A stretch of 17,710 nucleotides of DNA from a bacterium (lineage in GTDB: Bacteria; Bacillota_I; Bacilli_A; Acholeplasmatales; Acholeplasmataceae), in the NCBI GenBank assembly GCA_018623895.1, contig JAAZUY010000006.1:1-17710 (forward strand), read 5' to 3'. Every line of letters starts with the position of its first letter. The stretch's first letter is position 1. The notes below the pieces were generated by a model that was given only the letters and a program-made list of their open reading frames with translations, made no database searches and had not been told where the DNA came from. Shown here in pieces: positions 1-7,422 of this stretch. Both the position numbers and the translations under genes were made by a program.

Positions 1-2
1 AT

Positions 3-719
3 TTGCTAAGTTTTTTTTTAGGTTTATTTGCAGGAGTTTTTTTCGTATTAATTATTTACATGTACGGAGTTTTTAGAGAATTACGAAAAGAATCAGATTT
101 ATCAATTAAAAATAATGATGTTAATGAAGATTTAATTATAGAAATGATAAAGGATGCTCAAAAACAATTTGAAAATAAGGAAAAAAAAAGAGGATCATCA
201 TATACAAGCCGTCTCCTACAAATTACTAAATCATTAGCATTTGAAATTGCACACAATTTTTATCCTAAATCAGAAACTCCTTATCTTGAACTCTCATTGA
301 ATGAAACACTAAAATTAAATCATTATATTACTGATAGAATTGATCAGTTGACTAATCAACCAATCTTAAAATTATTTAGACGTTATACAATGTCAACAAT
401 ATATAGTTTTACAGTAAAAACCAAAAAAATCGTGGATAATAAAGTAGTAAAGTCACTTCAGGATTTTGGTGTTGATGAGGTTGTAAAAGCTTCAATGACT
501 GCACTTAATGCAATCAACCCAGTTTATTGGATTAGAAAAGCAGGAAATTTAGTATCCGATAAAATTATGAGTAAAATCGGGCTTTCTATCATTGCAATTG
601 TTGGAGAAGAAACATATAAAATTTATTCTAAGAAAGTATTTAATGAAGAAAAAAATATTGATACAGGTGTTCAAAACCTATATGATGATGTGAAAGAAGA
701 AAAAAATCATGAAAAATAA
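3..719 (+). CDS. Unknown single-pass membrane protein upstream of ftsK (possibly 5'-partial)
   Basis: I do not recognise this family. Residues 2-23 are one strongly hydrophobic segment, a likely N-terminal membrane anchor. After it come a charged, Lys/Glu-rich, probably helical region (about 25-65) and a soluble domain. A conserved-looking stretch near residues 170-205 contains NPVYWIRKAG and a mildly hydrophobic part, LSIIAIVGEE. The tail is acidic and lysine-rich. The only visible start is a TTG at the third base of the window. No ribosome binding site can be checked, so the true start may lie upstream. The gene overlaps ftsK by 11 bases, so the two are probably co-translated. Because this FtsK has no membrane segments, a membrane protein made next to it could serve as an anchor or partner. 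That role is inference from position only. Confidence 0.72.
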   Translation: MLSFFLGLFAGVFFVLIIYMYGVFRELRKESDLSIKNNDVNEDLIIEMIKDAQKQFENKEKKRGSSYTSRLLQITKSLAFEIAHNFYPKSETPYLELSLNETLKLNHYITDRIDQLTNQPILKLFRRYTMSTIYSFTVKTKKIVDNKVVKSLQDFGVDEVVKASMTALNAINPVYWIRKAGNLVSDKIMSKIGLSIIAIVGEETYKIYSKKVFNEEKNIDTGVQNLYDDVKEEKNHEK

Positions 720-2751
720 ATTAAATCAAATTAAAGTACCCTTTAAAATTTATCAGATTTCAAAACTAAAAGGAATCAGAAGCAAGAAAAACTATGAATC
801 ATCTCATTTTGTATCCCCAATGTTTGGTACAAAAGTAAAAGACGTTGTTGCTGTTCCTATTGAAAATCATGATTCAAAAGATCAAGCTAAAGCTTATGAT
901 GCTTTCAGAAGTGACCCTAAATTAACCCCTGAAGAAGCATTCAAGAAATATGGTACAAAATATTATGAGTTTAGTAATTTAATAACTAGAGAGACCAGAG
1001 AAAATTTCTTTGGTAACAAAGAGGACTATGAAAGTGATGAATACAAAAACGATAAAACTTATGAACAAAAAATTATCTCTCCAATAATAAAAAAGCACGA
1101 CCAGACAATAGATTCAAAAGTAGATAACGATAATGAATCAAGAATAATTAATTTGGATACTGTTAAAAACGAGAATCTAGAATTGGAAGTCGTAGAAAAT
1201 AATAGTCTAAGTGAGGGTGTTATTCATATACCAAAGGAACAAGATAGCATTGAACTTGATATGAGATCAGATTTTTTTGATCAAATTTCTAATAATGACT
1301 CAAAATCTGATATTTCTTTGAGTAAGAGAAAAGAAGAAGGATATAATAAGCCTCATGTAAATATGTTTAAAAACAAAAGTTTTGAAAATAGTAGTGATTT
1401 ACAATGGTTAAAAGATCAGGTAGAGGTGATCAATCAAACACTCTTAGATTTTGGAATTGAAGGAAAAGTATTTGATTCAAAAAAAGGTCCAACAGTGACA
1501 CGTCATGAAATTGCACTTGAACCAGGAGTCAATGTAAAAAAAGTGAATGGTATTCAGGATAACCTCATGATGAATTTGTCTGCGACATCTGTGAGAATTG
1601 AAGCCCCCATTCCAGGGAAGCCCTATGTAGGCATTGAAGTACCAAATGTGGAAAAAGAAATCGTCTATTTTGGTAATATTATCAAAGATAAACGTTTTAC
1701 TGAGAGTGACCAAAAATTATTAATTGCATTAGGGATGGACATTGACGGTGAACACATATTTGCTGATATCAAGACGATGCCACATGGATTGATTGCTGGT
1801 GCAACGAATAGTGGTAAAAGTGTTTGTATCAATACCATTTTAGCGAGTTTACTTTTAAAAAATAATCCTGACGAGCTCAAGCTTATACTTATTGATCCAA
1901 AGATGGTTGAGCTGGCACCATATAATAATCTTCCTCATCTTATAACACCTGTTATTACGGATGCGAAAGTAGCTTCAAAGGCGCTTGATTGGGTTGTTCA
2001 GGAAATGGAAAGGCGATTTAAAGTTTTTGCTAAGTATCGATCAAGAAATTTAGATGCATTTAATGAGAAGGTTGAATTAAAAAAGATTGATCATGAAAAA
2101 ATGCCGCATATTGTTATAGTGATAGATGAACTCGCGGATTTGATGATGATTGCATCAAGAGAGGTGGAATATGCGATTCAACGAATTACTCAGAAAGCGC
2201 GTGCTGCTGGAATTCATCTTGTAGTTGCGACACAAAGACCAACGACGGATGTCATTAAAGGAACGATTAAATCAAATATACCCGTGAGGATTGCATTTAA
2301 AGTCGCTTCGTATGTAGACTCGACAACCATTTTAGACGGTTCAGGTGCTGAGACACTTTTAGGACGAGGAGATATGTTATTTAAAACACATGAAACGCCA
2401 AAAAGATTACAGGGTGCGTATATTACGGATGATGAGATTTATGATTTGACTGCTTTCATAAAAGATCAAAAAAAACCTACATTTGTATTTGAACATGATG
2501 AACTCAAAAAACAAAGTGAAAATAGAGAGGAACTCGATCCATTATTCAGTGAAGTTGCCAAATATGTTGTAGAGAAGAAAAATTGTTCTATAAATTCTAT
2601 TCAAAGAGAATTTAATTTAGGTTTTAATAGAGCACAATCCATTGTTGTTTCATTAGTGAAATTTGGGATTGTAGAGAATTCTGACGGAACCAAAGCAAAG
2701 CAAGTAAATATAAGTTTATATGAATTAGATGAAATATTAAGGGATTTATAA
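709..2751 (+). CDS. ftsK: DNA translocase FtsK/SpoIIIE family, lacking a membrane domain
   Basis: ATP-driven double-stranded DNA pump that clears chromosome termini from the division site. Residues 1 to about 230 are a polar, acidic, low-complexity linker with no hydrophobic segment long enough to cross a membrane. It carries FVSPMFG and a second ISPI motif, like the SPIYG-type linker motifs of Gram-positive FtsK. The alpha domain starts near 233 (GPTVTRHEI, then IEAPIPGKPYVGIEVPN). The RecA-like motor has Walker A GATNSGKS (364-371, K370), Walker B IVIVIDELADL (D473, E474) and ARAAGIHLVVATQRP. Residues about 610-680 form the winged-helix gamma domain (DPLFSEVAKYVVEKK, RAQSIVVSLVKFGIV) that reads polar DNA guide motifs. 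At 680 residues it is shorter than typical FtsK or SpoIIIE (about 790 or more) because the four-helix N-terminus is absent. Bases about 1500-2460 are clearly richer in GC than the rest of the gene. It overlaps the preceding gene by 11 bases and lepB by 1. Confidence 0.96.
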   Translation: MKNKLNQIKVPFKIYQISKLKGIRSKKNYESSHFVSPMFGTKVKDVVAVPIENHDSKDQAKAYDAFRSDPKLTPEEAFKKYGTKYYEFSNLITRETRENFFGNKEDYESDEYKNDKTYEQKIISPIIKKHDQTIDSKVDNDNESRIINLDTVKNENLELEVVENNSLSEGVIHIPKEQDSIELDMRSDFFDQISNNDSKSDISLSKRKEEGYNKPHVNMFKNKSFENSSDLQWLKDQVEVINQTLLDFGIEGKVFDSKKGPTVTRHEIALEPGVNVKKVNGIQDNLMMNLSATSVRIEAPIPGKPYVGIEVPNVEKEIVYFGNIIKDKRFTESDQKLLIALGMDIDGEHIFADIKTMPHGLIAGATNSGKSVCINTILASLLLKNNPDELKLILIDPKMVELAPYNNLPHLITPVITDAKVASKALDWVVQEMERRFKVFAKYRSRNLDAFNEKVELKKIDHEKMPHIVIVIDELADLMMIASREVEYAIQRITQKARAAGIHLVVATQRPTTDVIKGTIKSNIPVRIAFKVASYVDSTTILDGSGAETLLGRGDMLFKTHETPKRLQGAYITDDEIYDLTAFIKDQKKPTFVFEHDELKKQSENREELDPLFSEVAKYVVEKKNCSINSIQREFNLGFNRAQSIVVSLVKFGIVENSDGTKAKQVNISLYELDEILRDL

Positions 2752-3515
2752 TGCTTAAAAAAAAAATAACCCAATGTATAATTATTTTAATTCTAACAAT
2801 TTTTATATTCTTAGGTATGAGTTTCAAAGTTTCAAAAATGACACCATATGTTAATTTGATAAATATAAATATAATTATATTGATAATTTCTTCAAACATT
2901 TTTTTGTTGTTTATTAATTTTAATAATAGAATATTGAAAGGACTTGCTGACCTAATTTCCTTTTCAGCAATTTCTTACTTAAGTCTTTGTATAATTTTTG
3001 GATTTATTGTTATTCCTTCAAATGTTAGTCAGTCTTCAATGTATCCAACGTTAGAAAATAATGATCAAGTATTGGTATATCACTTGAATTACATACCCAA
3101 AATTAATGATGTCGTAGTGATAAAAGTATCTGATCAAAACTATCCAAATATTCCAAAAAATAACGATTTAGAGACAAGCAACTTTTTAGATTCTTTTTAT
3201 GTTAAAAGAATATATGGTATTCCTGGTGACGAAGTTAGTTTCACCAAATCTGATGAATCATCTAATATTTTTAAACTTTTTATTAATGGAGTTGAAGTTT
3301 TATCTCCATTATCATCTCCGTATTTTATAAATTTAAGTCAAAAAGAGCTTTTAGAAAGTCAGTTAATCAACAACCTTATTCCAATGGAAAAGTACTTTGT
3401 TCTTGGTGATAATCCTGAATTATCTTTAGATTCTAGAAGTTTTGGATTAGTTTCTAAAAGTGACATAATTGGGACTGTAGTTTTTAAATTATGGAATTTT
3501 GAGGTTATAAAATGA
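2751..3515 (+). CDS. lepB: Signal peptidase I
   Basis: Membrane serine protease (Ser/Lys dyad, family S26) that removes signal peptides from exported proteins. Hydrophobic segments lie at about residues 7-23, 35-56 and 64-88, so the protein is more membrane-rich at its N-terminus than the single-anchor Bacillus SipS type. The catalytic domain follows. Box B is SQSSMYPTL with nucleophile Ser96. Box D is FYVKRIYGIPGDEV with general base Lys152. Box E is VLGDNPELSLDSRSFG near the C-terminus, with GDNP replacing the usual GDNR. The ATG overlaps the ftsK stop by one base (TAATG), and AAGGGA at 2739-2744 is a well-placed ribosome binding site. It overlaps rbgA by 4 bases (ATGA). Signal peptidase next to rbgA and rnhB is a familiar Firmicute arrangement. 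Confidence 0.95.
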   Translation: MLKKKITQCIIILILTIFIFLGMSFKVSKMTPYVNLININIIILIISSNIFLLFINFNNRILKGLADLISFSAISYLSLCIIFGFIVIPSNVSQSSMYPTLENNDQVLVYHLNYIPKINDVVVIKVSDQNYPNIPKNNDLETSNFLDSFYVKRIYGIPGDEVSFTKSDESSNIFKLFINGVEVLSPLSSPYFINLSQKELLESQLINNLIPMEKYFVLGDNPELSLDSRSFGLVSKSDIIGTVVFKLWNFEVIK

Positions 3516-4351
3516 ATAAATTCAAAAACATTCAATGGTACCCAGGTCATATGTTTAAAACCTTTAAACAATTAAAAAATGAATTGAAATTGATTGATGT
3601 TGTTTTGGTATGTTTGGATGCAAGAGCTCCAAAATCAAGTAAAAATCCAATGATAGAGGAATTATTAAAAGATAAAAATTGTATATATATTTTAAATAAA
3701 TTTGATTTATCAGATAAAAGTAAAACATTAGAGTTTATTGAGAAAAACAAAAACAAAAATAATTTTATTGCAATAAATTCGAAAGTTCAAGAAACTAGGA
3801 ATAAAGTAATTAAAAAAATTAATAATGTAATGAATTTGATAAATAAAAAAAGAGAAAAAAAAGGATTAAAACCTAAAATATCAAGGGTAATGATAACTGG
3901 AATTCCAAATGTTGGAAAATCAACGTTGTTAAATAACTTAGTTAGAAAAAAAATAACTAAAACGGGAGATGTCCCTGGAATTACAAAATCTCTTCAATGG
4001 ATTAGAATTGACAAAAGAATTGAGATTCTTGATACTCCTGGAGTACTTTGGCCTAAGTTTGATAATAAAAATGTAGCTTTAAACCTAGCATTAATTGGAT
4101 CAATAAAAGATAAAGTATTACCAATACATGAAATATTTGATTATGGAATTAAATATATAAAAACAAATTATTACAAGAGATTAGTCGATAGATATCAAAT
4201 TAATGAAAATAAAACAGAAGAAGAATCAATAGCAGAAAAATTTGGAGCACTTGGGAAAGATAATTCAATAGATACCAATAGAGTTCATTTGATTTTTTTA
4301 AACGATCTTAGAAGCGGAAAACTTGGAGGAATTACTTTAGATGAAGTATGA
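3512..4351 (+). CDS. rbgA: Ribosome biogenesis GTPase RbgA (YlqF)
   Basis: Circularly permuted GTPase that acts late in 50S subunit assembly. The permuted motif order is visible. G4 NKFD (residues 62-65) comes first, then G1/P-loop GIPNVGKST (130-138, K136), then the G2 region around GDVPGITKS, then G3 DTPG (174-177). The N-terminus has the family signature IQWYPGHM, followed by VVLVCLDARAP. The C-terminal helical, RNA-binding-type region carries ALNLALIGSIKDKVLP. At 279 residues it matches the usual length of about 280. GAGG at 3501-3504 sits 7 bases before the ATG. The start overlaps the lepB stop by 4 bases and the end overlaps rnhB by 11, so the string is probably translationally coupled. 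The pair rbgA-rnhB is conserved in Firmicutes. Confidence 0.97.
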   Translation: MNKFKNIQWYPGHMFKTFKQLKNELKLIDVVLVCLDARAPKSSKNPMIEELLKDKNCIYILNKFDLSDKSKTLEFIEKNKNKNNFIAINSKVQETRNKVIKKINNVMNLINKKREKKGLKPKISRVMITGIPNVGKSTLLNNLVRKKITKTGDVPGITKSLQWIRIDKRIEILDTPGVLWPKFDNKNVALNLALIGSIKDKVLPIHEIFDYGIKYIKTNYYKRLVDRYQINENKTEEESIAEKFGALGKDNSIDTNRVHLIFLNDLRSGKLGGITLDEV

Positions 4352-4952
4352 CATGTATAAATATGAAAGAGAACTTGGTAAGAGAGGTTACGAGTTTATA
4401 TGTGGTGTTGATGAAAGCGGAAGAGGGCCATTGGCTGGTCCTCTTTTTGTTGCAGCGGTTATTCTGCCACTTGGAAAAAAATATAAGTATATAAATGATT
4501 CGAAACTATTAAATGAGAAGAAAAGAAAATTAGCATATGAAGAAGTAGTTACGAATGCTCTATCAATAAGCGTATCGGTAGCAACTGTCGATGAAATAGA
4601 TAAATATAACATCTATCAAAGCACAAAGATGAAGATGATAGATTCAATTAAAACCCTAGAAATTAAACCGGATTTTGTTTTGATAGATGCAATGAATATT
4701 GAAGAAATTCAAAATAAATTAAGTTTGATTAAAGGAGATAGAAGATCAATATCAATTGCAGCAGCATCTGTCGTAGCAAAAGTAAAAAGAGATGAATATA
4801 TGTTACAGTTAGATGAAAAATATCCTATGTATAATTTTCAAAAAAATAAAGGATACCCAACTAAACAACATAAAATGCTTTTAAAGCAATTTGGACCATG
4901 CAATGAACATAGAAAATCATTCAAACCAGTCAAAGATCTTTTGCTTAAATAA
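4341..4952 (+). CDS. rnhB: Ribonuclease HII
   Basis: Cuts RNA in RNA-DNA hybrids and at single ribonucleotides misincorporated in DNA. The type 2 RNase H signature is complete: GVDESGRGPLAGP with D24 and E25, DSKLLNEKKR, the third acidic residue in DFVLIDAMN (D116), and IAAASVVAKVKRDEY with the fourth (D151), then HRKSFKP near the end. The length of 203 residues is normal for the compact form without the N-terminal extension seen in B. subtilis. I chose the ATG at 4341 because GGAGGA at 4325-4330 lies 10 bases upstream. The in-frame ATG at 4353 would be too far from it. The first 11 bases overlap rbgA. This is the last gene of the upstream string, and topA follows from its own promoter. Confidence 0.97.
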   Translation: MKYDMYKYERELGKRGYEFICGVDESGRGPLAGPLFVAAVILPLGKKYKYINDSKLLNEKKRKLAYEEVVTNALSISVSVATVDEIDKYNIYQSTKMKMIDSIKTLEIKPDFVLIDAMNIEEIQNKLSLIKGDRRSISIAAASVVAKVKRDEYMLQLDEKYPMYNFQKNKGYPTKQHKMLLKQFGPCNEHRKSFKPVKDLLLK

Positions 4953-4996
4953 CTATATTTTTGAAAAAAAAATAATATAGACTTAATAATTAATAC

Positions 4997-5025
4997 TTGA
5001 CATAAATATTTATAATCTTTATTAT
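4997..5025 (+). promoter_or_regulatory. Sigma-70/SigA-type promoter for topA-ylxM
   Basis: A perfect -35 TTGACA (4997-5002) is followed, after 17 bases, by a near-consensus -10 TATTAT (5020-5025). The start codon of topA lies 17 bases past the -10, giving a very short leader. This is the best-matching promoter in the window. Confidence 0.8.
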
Positions 5026-5033
5026 ATACAGAC

Positions 5034-5040
5034 GGAGGAG
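5034..5040 (+). promoter_or_regulatory. Strong ribosome binding site of topA
   Basis: GGAGGAG sits just before the ATG at 5043. Because the promoter -10 ends at 5025, the transcript probably begins only a few bases upstream, so the leader is essentially just this site. Confidence 0.7.
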
Positions 5041-5042
5041 AT

Positions 5043-7019
5043 ATGATAAAAACTTTAATAATAGTAGAATCCCCATCAAAAGCCAAGACAATTCAAAATT
5101 ATCTTGGTGAATCATATGTTGTAAAATCTTCAGTTGGACATGTTAGAGATTTAGCTACTTCAGGAAAAGGTGGTTTAGGCATAGACATTGAGAACTCATT
5201 TAAGCCTCATTATAAAATTTCAAAAGGTAAAGAAAAAGTCATAAAAGAAATAATCAAAGAGTCAAAAAATAAACCTGTTTTAATTGCTACTGACCCTGAT
5301 AGAGAGGGAGAAGCAATTGGATGGCACGTCGCTGAACTATTAAATCTAGATTTAAATGAAAAAAACAGAATTGTTTTTTCTGAAATTACAAAAAGTACTA
5401 TTTTAGATTCATTGAGAAAACCGAGAAAATTAGATTTAGGTTTAGTAAATTCTCAGGAAGCTAGAAGAATGCTTGATAGGATTATAGGCTTTAAGTTGTC
5501 AGGATTGATGCAATCAAAATTAAAATCTAAATCAGCAGGAAGAGTACAAAGTGTAGCTTTAAAGTTGATAGTGGAATTAGAAAAAGAGATCAAAGCTTTT
5601 AAACCTAAAAAATATTATGATATAGAAATTAAATATAAAAAATTTAATGCATTACATTATCACGGTAATAAAAAAATTTCAAAAGATGAAGCAGAAATAA
5701 TTCTTGAAAAAATTTCGAATCCTTTTAAAGTAGCTTCTATAGATATTAAAGAAATATCAAGGTCTCCAAAAAAACCGTTTACAACTTCCACTTTACAGCA
5801 AGAATCTTCAAAAATTTTAAGATTTTCTTCAAGAAAAACAATGATGCTCGCTCAGAAATTATATGAGGGTGTTGATGTTTCAGGAGAACTAAAGGGTTTA
5901 ATAACTTATATGAGAACTGATTCTACTAGATTATCAAATTCATTTGTTTCATCTTCTCTTGAATTGATTGAAAAAAAGTTTGGAAATAATTATAAAGGAT
6001 CATATAAAATAAGTAATAAAAAAACTTCTCAAGATGCACATGAAGCTGTAAGACCATCATCTATCCTTTTAGATCCTAAATATGTTAAGAATAATGTTTC
6101 TCAGGCATCATTTAAGGATAAAAAAATGCATGATGATGCAATGAAGTTATATGAATTAATTTATAATAGAACTTTATCATCTTTGATGAGTGCTTCAAAA
6201 TATAAAACTACTAAGATTTCAATCGAATCTAATGGAGAAAAATTTCGTTTTGAGGGTATAAATAAAGTATTTGATGGTTTTAATAAAATATATGATCCAA
6301 ACAAGACTAAGGATATTGAAACTCCTAAAATATCTTTGGGAGATCAAATAACTATTGATCAGATTGAATTAATTGAAAAAGAAACTCAACCAAAAGCTAG
6401 ATTTACTGAGGCAAGCTTGATTAAAACTTTAGATAATTTAAATATAGGAAGACCTTCAACATATTCAATGATAATCAATACTCTCATAAATCGAAAATAT
6501 GTAAAAAAAGAAAAAGGTAAATTTTTTCCTTCTGATCAAGGTAATTTAACAAGTGATGAGCTTCAAAATTATTTTAACAATTTTATAAATGTCGAATACA
6601 CAGCAAATATGGAGGAACAGCTTGATTTAATTGCAGAAGGCAAGTTTAATAAAGTAGAAGTCTTATCAAGCTTTCTAAATGATTTTAATCCTAGTTTTGA
6701 AAATGCTAAAATTAATATGAAGAAAATAGAGCCTGAAAAAGTAGATCAAAAATGTCCACTTTGTAATAATGATCTAGTAATTAGAAAATCTAAATATGGA
6801 GAGTTTCTGGGCTGTAGTAATTTTCCAAAATGCAAATATAATAATATTGAAAAAAAATCTAAGCCTAAGCCAAAAGAGATTGGAAAAGAATGTCCAAAGT
6901 GTTCTAAACCATTAGTTTTAAGGAAAGGACCTAGAGGAGAATTTATTGGTTGTAGTGGTTTTCCAAAATGTAGACATGTTGAACAAATAGACAAAGGAGA
7001 AGTACAAAATAAGAAATGA
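5043..7019 (+). CDS. topA: DNA topoisomerase I (type IA)
   Basis: Relaxes negative supercoils by a transient 5'-phosphotyrosine nick. The N-terminal TOPRIM domain shows IIVESPSKAKTI (Glu9) and the metal-binding run TDPDREGEA (D84, D86, E88). The catalytic tyrosine is Y289 in LITYMRTDSTRLS. The later core motif FTEASLIKTLDNLNIGRPST is intact. The C-terminus carries two four-cysteine zinc modules, starting at C571 (CPLCNNDL, then LGCSNFPKC) and C617 (CPKCSKPL, then IGCSGFPKC). The length of 658 is close to the Firmicute norm of about 690. It has its own promoter and a strong ribosome binding site. Its TGA overlaps ylxM by 4 bases. The usual Firmicute neighbours dprA (upstream) and trmFO/codV (downstream) are absent here. 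Confidence 0.98.
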   Translation: MIKTLIIVESPSKAKTIQNYLGESYVVKSSVGHVRDLATSGKGGLGIDIENSFKPHYKISKGKEKVIKEIIKESKNKPVLIATDPDREGEAIGWHVAELLNLDLNEKNRIVFSEITKSTILDSLRKPRKLDLGLVNSQEARRMLDRIIGFKLSGLMQSKLKSKSAGRVQSVALKLIVELEKEIKAFKPKKYYDIEIKYKKFNALHYHGNKKISKDEAEIILEKISNPFKVASIDIKEISRSPKKPFTTSTLQQESSKILRFSSRKTMMLAQKLYEGVDVSGELKGLITYMRTDSTRLSNSFVSSSLELIEKKFGNNYKGSYKISNKKTSQDAHEAVRPSSILLDPKYVKNNVSQASFKDKKMHDDAMKLYELIYNRTLSSLMSASKYKTTKISIESNGEKFRFEGINKVFDGFNKIYDPNKTKDIETPKISLGDQITIDQIELIEKETQPKARFTEASLIKTLDNLNIGRPSTYSMIINTLINRKYVKKEKGKFFPSDQGNLTSDELQNYFNNFINVEYTANMEEQLDLIAEGKFNKVEVLSSFLNDFNPSFENAKINMKKIEPEKVDQKCPLCNNDLVIRKSKYGEFLGCSNFPKCKYNNIEKKSKPKPKEIGKECPKCSKPLVLRKGPRGEFIGCSGFPKCRHVEQIDKGEVQNKK

Positions 7020-7330
7020 TTTTAGAAAAAAAGGCTCAATTGATAAAATTATATACAGTTTACGGAAAGCTTCTAACAAAAAAACAAAAGTTGTATTTCA
7101 AGTATTATATTGAAGATGATTATAGTTTTGATGAGATTTCAAAAATTCTTTCTGTTTCAAAAAGTGCGGCACATGATCAATTAAGAAAAATTAGAGATAA
7201 ATTATTTATGTTTGAAAATAAGTTAAATATACTTTCAAAAAATGATATTAGAAAAAAAATATTAAAAAACTACAAAAAAACTAAAGATGAAAGAATATTA
7301 GAGGATTTAATTGAGAATGACTTCAATTGA
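7016..7330 (+). CDS. ylxM: YlxM-family (UPF0122) helix-turn-helix protein
   Basis: Small sigma-70 region-4-like helix-turn-helix protein. The family pattern is visible from the start: LIKLYTVYGKLLTKKQ, then YYIEDDYSFDEISKIL and VSKSAAHDQLRKIRDKL, ending the domain at about residue 70 with FENKLNIL. The remaining 30 or so residues are a basic then acidic helical tail, making it somewhat long for this mostly 100-110-residue family. YlxM is normally encoded next to ffh and linked to the signal recognition particle. Here it is coupled to topA instead (ATGA overlap). The only GGAG (6996-6999) is 16 bases away, so it probably depends on translation through topA. A hairpin terminator follows. Its molecular role is not established. 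The family call rests on recalled similarity to B. subtilis YlxM. Confidence 0.82.
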   Translation: MILEKKAQLIKLYTVYGKLLTKKQKLYFKYYIEDDYSFDEISKILSVSKSAAHDQLRKIRDKLFMFENKLNILSKNDIRKKILKNYKKTKDERILEDLIENDFN

Positions 7331-7354
7331 TAGTTTTCTCTTAATATTCATAAT

Positions 7355-7389
7355 AAATTTTCCACATATCTTGTGGGAAATTTTTTTTT
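7355..7389 (+). terminator. Rho-independent terminator after topA-ylxM
   Basis: Arms at 7355-7366 and 7372-7383 form a 12-base-pair stem with one G-U wobble and a 5-base loop (TATCT), followed by an unbroken T run to 7389. It separates the topA unit from polA. Confidence 0.9.
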
Positions 7390-7422
7390 GGTTTAATGTT
7401 AAAATTATAAAGTGATAATAAT

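Noticed and set aside
4953..4980. Inverted repeat CTATATT...AATATAG after rnhB as a terminator
   Set aside because: The stem is only 7 A/T-rich pairs with a 14-base loop and is not followed by a T run. It is too weak to call.
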